From JAJPXI01 sp045602885 (GTDB lineage: Bacteria > Bacillota > Clostridia > Oscillospirales > Oscillospiraceae): DNA of 7,165 bases. Below, piece by piece: positions 1 through 5,988 of the stretch; position 1 is the first letter of the stretch; every line of letters begins with the position of its first letter. The notes below the pieces were generated by a model. The model was given only the letters and a program-made list of their open reading frames with translations, made no database searches and was not told the origin of the DNA. The translations under genes were made by a program, and so were the position numbers. The DNA is taken from NCBI GenBank assembly GCA_045602885.1, contig JAZSCJ010000109.1, positions 1-7,165 on the forward strand, written 5' to 3'.

Positions 1-23
1 TTTCTACGATTCCCTGTATATAA

Positions 24-48
24 AGAGGTCGCCCCGCCCAGGGGCTCT
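24..48 (-). terminator. Possible weak intrinsic terminator of ptsH
   Basis: Read on the minus strand just after the ptsH stop, a 5-bp GC stem (31-35 with 41-45, five-base loop) can be extended by three more pairs (24-26 with 46-48) across a four-base bulge. The downstream strand then reads TTTATATA rather than a clean T-run. It is in the right place to end the ptsH transcript, but the bulge and the poor T-tract make it a weak candidate. Confidence 0.35.
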
Positions 49-67
49 GTACTTTCCAAAACGCACG

Positions 68-331
68 TTACTCCGAGAAGTTGGTTGCGATCAAATCAGC
101 CAGAGCGTCCACGGCTTCATTTTCATCGGAACCATCGGCAATCAGATTGATGGAGGTACCCTTCACGATACCCAGAGAGAGCACACCCAACAGGCTCTTG
201 GCGTTGACGCGGCGCTCGTCCTTCTCCACCCAAATGGAGCTTTTGTATTCGTTGGCCTTCTGAATGAAAAAGGTCGCAGGCCGTGCGTGCAGACCGACCT
301 GATTGTTGACAACAGCTTCTTTCATATACAT
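68..331 (-). CDS. ptsH: HPr phosphocarrier protein of the PTS
   Basis: HPr is the small cytoplasmic phosphocarrier that takes phosphate from enzyme I (PEP-dependent) and passes it to sugar-specific EIIA domains. In Bacillota, HPr phosphorylated on Ser46 by HPr kinase also acts as co-repressor with CcpA. The 87-residue product has the usual HPr length. The active-site motif GLHARPA places the phosphorylated His exactly at residue 15, and the regulatory site NAKSLLGVLSLGI places Ser exactly at residue 46; this numbering fixes the first ATG as start. GGGGAG (minus strand, 346-341) lies 9 nt before it, whereas the second ATG two codons on would be 15 nt away. His15 argues against the Crh paralogue, which has Gln there. 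No enzyme I gene lies in the window. It follows mutS2 on the same strand but has its own promoter, so expression is probably independent. Confidence 0.95.
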   Translation of the reverse strand: MYMKEAVVNNQVGLHARPATFFIQKANEYKSSIWVEKDERRVNAKSLLGVLSLGIVKGTSINLIADGSDENEAVDALADLIATNFSE

Positions 332-340
332 AAAGCATTT

Positions 341-346
341 CTCCCC
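341..346 (-). promoter_or_regulatory. Ribosome binding site of ptsH
   Basis: GGGGAG on the minus strand, 9 nt before the ATG at 331. It decides between two ATGs two codons apart in favour of the upstream one, which also gives the canonical His15/Ser46 numbering. Confidence 0.7.
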
Positions 347-377
347 ATGTAATATAATCGCATAGCAACTTTTCTAT

Positions 378-406
378 AGAATAACAAATTTCACGCCAAC
401 CGTCAA
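378..406 (-). promoter_or_regulatory. SigA-type promoter of ptsH
   Basis: On the minus strand, TTGACG (406-401) and TATTCT (383-378) are separated by exactly 17 nt, a near-consensus housekeeping promoter. The predicted start is near 371, giving a leader of about 40 nt before the ptsH ATG. An A/T-only tract (411-423) sits just upstream of the -35 box and could act as an UP element. This suggests ptsH is transcribed separately from mutS2. Confidence 0.75.
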
Positions 407-415
407 TGACATTTT

Positions 416-439
416 ATATAAAATCTTCCGCTTTTATAT
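416..439. repeat. AT-only inverted repeat between mutS2 and ptsH
   Basis: ATATAAAA (416-423) and TTTTATAT (432-439) form a perfect 8-bp inverted repeat around an 8-nt loop. The left arm is also part of a 12-bp palindrome (412-423). It lies between the mutS2 stop and the ptsH -35 box. There is no T-tract after it on the minus strand, so it is not a clear terminator; it could be a protein-binding site or simply A/T-rich promoter-upstream DNA. Confidence 0.4.
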
Positions 440-443
440 CCAA

Positions 444-2816
444 TTATTTCAATTCAACCACCGTCACACCGTCCTCACCTTCGCCGTAGCGGCCGGGTCG
501 GAAGGATTTGACGTATTTGCTGCGTTTGAGATAATCACGAATGGCCTTGCGCACCGCGCCGGTGCCCTTGCCGTGGATGATGGTCACCTGGGTCAGACGG
601 CCCAGCATGGCAGTATCCAAAAAGGTCTCGGCCGCAGCCACTGCTTCGTCGGTCATCATGCCGCGCAGGTCGATCTCGCTGGACGCGGCGGCACGCAGCT
701 TGCGCTGGGCGCTTTGCGCCATGCGCTCGGCCTGCTTTTTGGTCTTTTGGGCCTCGCCCTCCAGCACCCGTACCTCTTCCTGCTTGGCGGTGATTTTCAA
801 AATACCGGCCTGCAGCTGCAGCACGCCCTCCTTGCTGACCGACAGCACGGTGGCCCGGGTACCCATTTTGACCAGCTCTACCGTGTCGCCGGCCACCGCA
901 TCCCGAGTGGGGGGTGGCAGTTCTTCTTCCTCCTGCGCTCCCAGAGCGTTTTCCGCCTGATTGAGCTTATGGCGCAGGTTGGCGCGCTGATCGTTGGCCG
1001 CCTGCCAGTCCGACTGCTTAGCCTGCTGCTTGCGCATGTCGTTGAGCTCTTTGAACACCTCGTCGGCGGTAGTTCGAGCCTGCTCGATGATGGCGCGGGC
1101 TTCCGACTGAGCCTTTTCCACCGCCTTGGCCCGCTCCTCTTCGATCTTTTTGCGGTATTCCCGGACCGTTTTGGAGGACTCCTCCATTTCACGGCGCAGT
1201 CGGGCCGCCTGCTCCTTTTCCCGCTCCATGGCCTGGCGCTGGGCGTCCAGCTGAGTCAGCACATCCTCAAAACGGACGTTTTCCGCATCCAGTCGGTCGG
1301 CCGCCTTTTGAATGATATACTCGGAAAGGCCCAGCCGCTGGGAAATGGCAAAGGCGTTGGACTTGCCGGGAATGCCGATGAGCAAGCGGTAGGTGGGCGC
1401 CAGCGTATCCACATTGAACTCGCAGGAGGCGTTCTGCACTCCCTGGGTGGTCATGGCATAGACCTTGAGTTCGGCATAGTGGGTGGTGGCGCACACCAGC
1501 GCACCCATCTCCCGGGCACTTTCGATGATGGCCGCCGCCAGCGCAGCGCCCTCTACCGGGTCGGTACCGGCGCCCAGCTCGTCAAACAAAATCAGCGTTT
1601 CGTGGTCAGCCTGCTCCAAAATGCCCACAATGTTGACCATGTGCGAAGAAAAGGTAGACAAATTCTGGGCAATGGACTGCTCATCGCCGATGTCGGCCAG
1701 CACACGGGAGAACACCCGCACGGTGGAGCCGTCATTGACCGGAATGTGCAAACCACATTGCGCCATCAGGGTCAGCAGTCCGAAAGTTTTGAGCGTAACC
1801 GTCTTGCCGCCGGTATTGGGGCCGGTGACCACCAGCGTGTCAAACTCCTCTCCCAGCATCAAATCGTTGGCCACCGCCTTTTGTGGGTCCAGAAGCGGAT
1901 GGCGCGCCTTGCGCAGGTGCATCCCCCGATCCGACAGCTTGGGCTCCATGCCCCGCATCCGGCTGGAAAGCTGAGCCCGGGCAAAAATGCAGTCGATGAG
2001 CACGATCAAATCGTAGTTTTGCGCAATATCCTCTTTGAATTGGGCGCACTCGGCGCTCAACTGCGCCAGGATGCGCTCGATCTCCTTTTCCTCCTTGGCC
2101 TCCAGCTCACGCAGCTCGTTGTTGGCCTTGACCACACCCATGGGCTCGATGAAAAAGGTGCCGCCCGAGCCGGACACATCGTGCACCAGACCGGGTACGT
2201 CGTTTTTGTGCTCTGACTTGACGGGCACCACAAACCGGCCCGAGCGCTGGGTGATAATGCTCTCCTGCAGGTATTTGGCCTGATTGGAGGACAGGATCTT
2301 ATTGAGAATATCACGCACCTTGGCGGCCGTGGCGCGCTTATGGCGTCGGATGGTGGCCAGCTCGCTGCTGGCGGCGTCGGCGATCTCCTCCTCGCCCACA
2401 ATGGAGGTGGTGATCTTCTCTTCCAAAAATTTATTGGCCGTCAGACTGGCAAACAGGTGGCTGATGACGGTTTTTTCCTCTTCCTCCAGTCCGTACCCCC
2501 GGCCCGATCGGGCGGCACGCAGCACACCCGCCACATCCAGCAGCTCCCGGGTGTTCAGACTGCCGCCCATATCGGCCCGCTGCAAGGAGGCACGCACCGG
2601 CTTGACCCCGGACAGACCGGGCGACCCCTTGGTGACCAGCATATTCAGCGCCGCCGTTGTCTCTTGCAGCGCACGGCGCACGTCGTCGGCATCGGTCATG
2701 GGACGCAGATCCAGACAGCGCTGTTTCCCCTCCTCGGTGCAGGCCTGCTGCGCCAGCAGCTCCAACACCCGGGGCAGCTCCAGCGTACGGATGGACTTTT
2801 CAAACAGTTCGGACAT
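444..2816 (-). CDS. mutS2: MutS2 family protein (Smr-domain ATPase)
   Basis: MutS2 is a MutS-like ABC-type ATPase without the mismatch-reading domain. In different bacteria it has been linked to suppression of homologous recombination and, in Bacillus subtilis, to rescue of collided ribosomes. The 790-residue product matches the family size. In order (numbered from the chosen start): N-terminal core/clamp helices to about 310; Walker A GPNTGGKT at 332-339; ABC signature-like STFSSHM at 387-393; Walker B LILFDE ending at D412-E413; THYAEL H-loop with His446; a charged coiled coil at about 505-625; a KOW-like segment at about 640-688; and a C-terminal Smr domain from about 714, with DLRG (716-719) and HGKGTG (748-753). 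All catalytic motifs look intact. Start: GAGGG (2828-2824) lies only 1 nt from the ATG at 2822 but 7 nt from the ATG at 2816, so the latter is preferred. It is divergent from the metal operon and shows no clear promoter. Confidence 0.96.
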   Translation of the reverse strand: MSELFEKSIRTLELPRVLELLAQQACTEEGKQRCLDLRPMTDADDVRRALQETTAALNMLVTKGSPGLSGVKPVRASLQRADMGGSLNTRELLDVAGVLRAARSGRGYGLEEEEKTVISHLFASLTANKFLEEKITTSIVGEEEIADAASSELATIRRHKRATAAKVRDILNKILSSNQAKYLQESIITQRSGRFVVPVKSEHKNDVPGLVHDVSGSGGTFFIEPMGVVKANNELRELEAKEEKEIERILAQLSAECAQFKEDIAQNYDLIVLIDCIFARAQLSSRMRGMEPKLSDRGMHLRKARHPLLDPQKAVANDLMLGEEFDTLVVTGPNTGGKTVTLKTFGLLTLMAQCGLHIPVNDGSTVRVFSRVLADIGDEQSIAQNLSTFSSHMVNIVGILEQADHETLILFDELGAGTDPVEGAALAAAIIESAREMGALVCATTHYAELKVYAMTTQGVQNASCEFNVDTLAPTYRLLIGIPGKSNAFAISQRLGLSEYIIQKAADRLDAENVRFEDVLTQLDAQRQAMEREKEQAARLRREMEESSKTVREYRKKIEEERAKAVEKAQSEARAIIEQARTTADEVFKELNDMRKQQAKQSDWQAANDQRANLRHKLNQAENALGAQEEEELPPPTRDAVAGDTVELVKMGTRATVLSVSKEGVLQLQAGILKITAKQEEVRVLEGEAQKTKKQAERMAQSAQRKLRAAASSEIDLRGMMTDEAVAAAETFLDTAMLGRLTQVTIIHGKGTGAVRKAIRDYLKRSKYVKSFRPGRYGEGEDGVTVVELK

Positions 2817-2823
2817 GAACATT

Positions 2824-2828
2824 CCCTC
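2824..2828 (-). promoter_or_regulatory. Ribosome binding site deciding the mutS2 start
   Basis: GAGGG on the minus strand ends 7 nt before the ATG at 2816 but only 1 nt before the in-frame ATG at 2822. The spacing favours the downstream ATG (protein starting MSELFEK). Confidence 0.65.
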
Positions 2829-2885
2829 ACAGTTGCAATTCTTGTCCTATATTTTCTCACAAACCATACTATTTTACAAGAGGGG

Positions 2886-2913
2886 TTGACATTTGCGCCG
2901 CCGTCGTTATAAT
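2886..2913 (+). promoter_or_regulatory. Consensus promoter of the metal efflux operon
   Basis: A perfect -35 box TTGACA (2886-2891) and a perfect -10 box TATAAT (2908-2913) are separated by 16 nt. Transcription should start near 2919-2921, at the left edge of the operator. Such a strong promoter is typical of genes held off by a repressor. Confidence 0.88.
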
Positions 2914-2916
2914 GGA

Positions 2917-2938
2917 CGTATGAACAATTATTCATACG
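2917..2938 (+). promoter_or_regulatory. SmtB/CadC-type operator
   Basis: A 22-bp palindrome with one mismatched pair, with outer arms CGTATGAA and TTCATACG. Its core TGAACA-AT-TATTCA (2921-2934) follows the 6-2-6 arrangement known for SmtB, CzrA and CadC operators. It begins 3 bp after the -10 box and covers the predicted transcription start, so a bound repressor would block the promoter. The neighbouring gene encodes a repressor of this family, so autoregulation is the natural inference. Confidence 0.88.
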
Positions 2939-2943
2939 AAAGG
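2939..2943 (+). promoter_or_regulatory. Ribosome binding site of the metalloregulator gene
   Basis: AAAGG, 9 nt before the ATG at 2953. It lies just after the operator and downstream of the predicted transcription start. This supports the 2953 start over upstream in-frame ATGs that fall in the promoter or operator. Confidence 0.6.
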
Positions 2944-2952
2944 TTGATTGCT

Positions 2953-3312
2953 ATGCAACGTCGGGAAACCATACCCTGCTGCGAAACCGTACATACCGAT
3001 CACCCCCTGCACGAAATGCAGGCGCAGATGCCCAACGAGGAGGTTTTGTACGATCTGGCCGAACTGTTCAAGATTTTTGGCGACTCCACCCGGATCCGCA
3101 TTTTGTACGCTTTGTTTGAAAAGGAACTGTGTGTGTGCGACATTGCCCGACTGCTGGACATGACTCAGTCGGCCATTTCCCATCAGCTTCGTATTCTCAA
3201 GCAGAGCAAACTGGTCAAGTACCGCCGGGAGGGCAAGGCCATGTTCTACTCTTTAAGCGACAATCATGTGCGCGCTATCATCAATCAAGGTCTGCAACAT
3301 GTGGAGGAATAA
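2953..3312 (+). CDS. cadC: ArsR/SmtB-family metal-sensing repressor (CadC-like)
   Basis: A 119-residue winged-helix repressor that in this family binds its operator as an apo-dimer and releases it when Zn, Cd or Pb binds. The helix-turn-helix segment is at about 62-85 (CDIARLL through AISHQLRILK). Two metal sites are visible. One is the alpha-3 motif ELCVCD with Cys60 and Cys62, joined in CadC-type proteins by N-terminal Cys residues (here Cys9-Cys10, with His14, His17 and His20 nearby). The other is the alpha-5 set Asp103, His105, His116 and Glu119, with the spacing D-x-H-x10-H-x2-E seen in SmtB. The start at 2953 is chosen for its AAAGG site and because it lies downstream of the predicted transcription start. 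An ATG at 2920 would add 11 residues but lies inside the operator. The gene overlaps the RBS of the pump gene and is followed by it after 2 nt. The family is certain; the exact metal is inferred. Confidence 0.93.
   Translation: MQRRETIPCCETVHTDHPLHEMQAQMPNEEVLYDLAELFKIFGDSTRIRILYALFEKELCVCDIARLLDMTQSAISHQLRILKQSKLVKYRREGKAMFYSLSDNHVRAIINQGLQHVEE
3303..3307 (+). promoter_or_regulatory. Ribosome binding site of the P-type ATPase gene
   Basis: GGAGG inside the last codons of the repressor gene, 7 nt before the ATG at 3315. Because it is embedded in the upstream coding region and the gap between stop and start is 2 nt, translational coupling of repressor and pump is likely. Confidence 0.8.
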
Positions 3313-3314
3313 CC

Positions 3315-5225
3315 ATGAGTGAACACGAACACACCTCCTGCTCCTGCGGCTGCAGCCAACAGACACACCGCCAAACCCACGCAGGCACGCTCAAAAACGC
3401 CCTTGTTCGCATCCTTGCATCGGCCCTTTTACTGATCGTCGCCGCCGTGCTGCCCACCAAAGGGTGGCTGCGCGCCTTGATCTTTTCGGTGCCCTACGCC
3501 GTCATCGGCTGGGATGTTTTGTGGCACGCGGCGCGCAACATCGCCAAAGGCCGGGTCTTTGACGAGCATTTTCTCATGTCCCTTGCCACGGTGGGCGCCT
3601 TTGTCATCGGCGAATATCCCGAAGCCGTCTTTGTCATGCTCTTTTATCAGGTGGGCGAGTTGTTTCAGAACTACGCCGTGGGCAAGTCGCGCCGCAACAT
3701 TGCCGATTTAATGCACATTCGGCCCGATTACGCCCGACTGGAGCTGGATGGCGACACCAAAATGGTGTCCCCCGACGAGGTTATTGTAGAGCAGATCGTA
3801 CTGGTCAAGCCGGGTGAGCGCATTCCGCTGGACGGCGTGGTGCTGGAAGGCTCGTCCTCGCTGGACACCGCCGCATTGACCGGCGAATCGCTGCCTCGCA
3901 ACGTCAGTATCGGGGACGATGTCATTTCGGGCTGTATCAATTTGTCCGGCCTGCTGCGTATTCGGGTCACCAAACCCTACGGCCAGTCCACCGTGTCCCG
4001 TATTCTCGATTTGGTGGAGCACGCAAGCAGCAAAAAAGCCCGGGCGGAGCACTTTATCACCAAATTCGCCCGGTACTACACACCGGCTGTGGTGGCCGCC
4101 GCCCTGCTGCTGGCCGTGCTGCCGCCCCTGTTGGGGGACGGCGACTGGATGCGGTGGCTGCATCAGGCGCTGACCTTTCTGGTGATCTCCTGCCCCTGCG
4201 CGCTGGTCATTTCAGTACCTATGACCTTCTTTGGCGGCATTGGCGGCGCTTCCCGGGCCGGAATTTTGATCAAGGGCAGCAACTATCTGGAAGTGCTGGC
4301 CCGTACCGAAACGGTCGTCTTTGACAAAACGGGCACGCTGACCCAGGGTGTGTTCCGGGTGGCCGAGATCCACGCCGAACATTGCAGCCGCGATGAGCTG
4401 CTGGAGCTGGCCGCCCTGTCCGAGTCCTGGTCGGAACACCTGATCGCCCATTGCATCCGCCAGGCCTGGGATCAACCGCTGGATCTGGGCCGGGTGTCCC
4501 AGGTACAGGAAAAACCCGGTCTGGGCGTATGCGTTAAAGTGGACGGGCAAACCGTCTGCGCAGGCAGCGCCAAACTGATGGAACAGTTGGGGCTGTCCAT
4601 TGCCGCCGAAGCGGCAATCGGCACGGTAGTCCATGTGGCCCGTGAGGGGCAGTATCTGGGCTATCTAACGGTGGCCGACCAGCTCAAGCCCAACGCCGAG
4701 CAGTCCATTGCCGACCTCAAAGAGTGCGGTGTGGACACCATTGCCATGCTGACCGGCGACACCGAAGCGGCCGCCCGGGCCGTGGCCGATCAACTTGCGC
4801 TGGACGAGGTCTACAGCCAGCTTCTTCCGGCCGACAAGGTCACACGGGTGGAGCAGATGCTGGCCGCTTCCACCAGAGGAACGCTGGCCTTCGTGGGCGA
4901 CGGCGTCAACGATGCGCCTGTGCTCTCTCGTGCCGACGTGGGCATCGCCATGGGCGCGCTGGGTTCCGACGCCGCCATCGAAGCGGCCGACGTGGTTTTG
5001 ATGGACGACAATCCGGTCAAGGTAGCCGACGCCATTGCCATCGCACGACACACCCTGCGCATCGTGCGGCAGAACATCGTCTTTGCCCTGCTGGTCAAGG
5101 CGCTGGTGCTTCTGCTGGGTGCTTTGGGCATGGCCTCCATGTGGCTGGCCGTGTTTGCCGACGTGGGCGTTTCCGTTCTGGCCGTTTTGAACGCCATGCG
5201 GGCGCTACACGTGGAGAATGTGTGA
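3315..5225 (+). CDS. cadA: Zn/Cd/Pb-transporting P1B-type ATPase
   Basis: A 636-residue membrane pump that would export divalent heavy metals at the cost of ATP. Visible landmarks: membrane helices at about 28-49, 53-71, 84-120 (two), 255-273, 283-308, 586-604 and 608-628; actuator TGES at 189-192; CPC in the metal-binding helix (293-295); phosphorylation motif DKTGT with Asp337; TGD at 480-482; hinge GDGVND at 528-533. Lys595 and Asp616 in the last two helices keep the 21-residue spacing of E. coli ZntA Lys693 and Asp714, which marks the Zn/Cd/Pb subgroup rather than Cu pumps. There is no N-terminal HMA domain; the tail instead has a short Cys/His-rich stretch (HEHTSCSCGC, 3-13). The HP motif reads SEHLIA: His375 is kept, but the usual Pro is Leu376. 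The start at 3315 follows GGAGG at 7 nt. Upstream in-frame ATGs lie inside the repressor gene. It is the second gene of a CadC-controlled operon. Confidence 0.94.
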   Translation: MSEHEHTSCSCGCSQQTHRQTHAGTLKNALVRILASALLLIVAAVLPTKGWLRALIFSVPYAVIGWDVLWHAARNIAKGRVFDEHFLMSLATVGAFVIGEYPEAVFVMLFYQVGELFQNYAVGKSRRNIADLMHIRPDYARLELDGDTKMVSPDEVIVEQIVLVKPGERIPLDGVVLEGSSSLDTAALTGESLPRNVSIGDDVISGCINLSGLLRIRVTKPYGQSTVSRILDLVEHASSKKARAEHFITKFARYYTPAVVAAALLLAVLPPLLGDGDWMRWLHQALTFLVISCPCALVISVPMTFFGGIGGASRAGILIKGSNYLEVLARTETVVFDKTGTLTQGVFRVAEIHAEHCSRDELLELAALSESWSEHLIAHCIRQAWDQPLDLGRVSQVQEKPGLGVCVKVDGQTVCAGSAKLMEQLGLSIAAEAAIGTVVHVAREGQYLGYLTVADQLKPNAEQSIADLKECGVDTIAMLTGDTEAAARAVADQLALDEVYSQLLPADKVTRVEQMLAASTRGTLAFVGDGVNDAPVLSRADVGIAMGALGSDAAIEAADVVLMDDNPVKVADAIAIARHTLRIVRQNIVFALLVKALVLLLGALGMASMWLAVFADVGVSVLAVLNAMRALHVENV

Positions 5226-5227
5226 GC

Positions 5228-5265
5228 AAAGAGGTCTGCCACGGTATGCGGCAGACCTCTTTTTT
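5228..5265 (+). terminator. Intrinsic terminator of the metal efflux operon
   Basis: A perfect 13-bp stem, AAAGAGGTCTGCC (5228-5240) with its complement (5250-5262), encloses a 9-nt loop. The strand ends in a run of six T (5260-5265). It begins 2 nt after the ATPase stop codon. It should end most transcripts of the operon before the AT-rich methyltransferase gene. Confidence 0.92.
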
Positions 5266-5320
5266 ATGGCTCAGTTTTTTCTGTATTCCCAACAACAAGC
5301 AGAAAAGGATGGTGGAAATC

Positions 5321-5902
5321 ATGTATATAAAAGCAACGGCTTTCTTCTTAATGACAATATGTTATCTTTGCTATTTTGCAAAAATGCTTCAGCAACGAAA
5401 GCAAGGGATCCATACGGACCAACTCGGAAAAGGAAAAGAAGGCTTTGTAAAATTTGTTGAGGTAACACTCAAAATCGCAACATGCTTACTTCCGGTGCTG
5501 CAAATCATCAGTATTATTTTTTATCATGGCACAACACACATATCCGTTAGAATTGCAGGAATCGTAATCATTGCGCTTGGTGTGATTGCATTTATTTTAT
5601 CCGTATTGCAAATGAAAAACAACTGGAGAGCCGGAGTTCCAAGAGAAGACAAAACAAACCTTGTAACGACAGGGATTTATTCGATCAGCAGAAATCCTGC
5701 ATTTTTAGGCTTTGACATGATGCATACAGGGATTTTGGTTTCTTTCTTCAATTGGTATCTTTGTTTTGCTACAGGTTTTGTATTGGTATTCTTCCATTTG
5801 CAGATTGTGAATGTAGAAGAGGATTTTTTAACGGAAACTTTCGGAGAAGAATATTTAAATTATACGAAGAAGGTTTGCCGTTATATCGGAAGAAAACATT
5901 GA
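5321..5902 (+). CDS. ICMT/PEMT-like integral membrane methyltransferase
   Basis: A 193-residue membrane protein resembling bacterial members of the isoprenylcysteine carboxyl methyltransferase / phospholipid N-methyltransferase-like group, which use S-adenosylmethionine. Bacterial substrates are mostly unknown, so none is assigned. Hydrophobic segments lie at about 4-21, 46-68, 76-97 and 133-165 (probably two helices). The family hallmarks are present in the C-terminal half: TTGIYSISRNPAFLG (116-130, with Arg124-Asn125-Pro126), then EEDFL and FGEEYLNYTKKV (166-186). The ATG at 5321 has GGTGG 5 nt upstream; an ATG at 5309 (four extra codons) is too close to its AAAAGG. The gene is about 36% G+C, while flanking genes are very GC-rich, which points to recent acquisition from an AT-rich Bacillota. 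It lies about 55 nt past the metal-operon terminator, with no clear promoter of its own, so expression may rely on read-through. Confidence 0.82.
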   Translation: MYIKATAFFLMTICYLCYFAKMLQQRKQGIHTDQLGKGKEGFVKFVEVTLKIATCLLPVLQIISIIFYHGTTHISVRIAGIVIIALGVIAFILSVLQMKNNWRAGVPREDKTNLVTTGIYSISRNPAFLGFDMMHTGILVSFFNWYLCFATGFVLVFFHLQIVNVEEDFLTETFGEEYLNYTKKVCRYIGRKH

Positions 5903-5906
5903 AATT

Positions 5907-5952
5907 GGCGAACTCCCCTTCTTAAATTTACGGCAAATTTCAGTTCGCCGTA
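5907..5952. repeat. Nested inverted repeats between convergent genes
   Basis: GGCGAACT (5907-5914) pairs with AGTTCGCC (5942-5949), and inside it AAATTT (5924-5929) pairs with AAATTT (5935-5940) around ACGGC. A competing stem pairs TACGGC (5929-5934) with GCCGTA (5947-5952). It lies between the methyltransferase stop and the recO stop. Neither strand has a T-tract after the stem, so a terminator role is possible but not supported by the usual signature. Confidence 0.4.
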
Positions 5953-5988
5953 TCGGCTTGTCCGAAACACACTGCAAAATCGGAACGT

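Noticed and set aside
573..2216. A 547-codon open frame on the plus strand antisense to mutS2
   Set aside because: It lies entirely within mutS2, has low-complexity His/Gln/Leu/Gly-rich composition typical of antisense frames in GC-rich genes, and no recognisable domain. mutS2 on the other strand has all its motifs.
2823..2880. A minus-strand promoter for mutS2 (TTGTAA with A/T-rich candidates downstream)
   Set aside because: No pair of boxes with acceptable match and 16-18 nt spacing could be found, so none is annotated.
3129..3314. N-terminal extension of the ATPase frame into the repressor gene
   Set aside because: It is an out-of-frame reading of the repressor gene. The ATG at 3315 has an excellent ribosome binding site, and the resulting protein has a normal P1B layout.
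4724..5320. N-terminal extension of the methyltransferase frame back into the ATPase gene
   Set aside because: The extension is an Arg/Gly/His-rich out-of-frame reading of cadA, and it crosses the strong terminator. The family-like protein begins at 5321.
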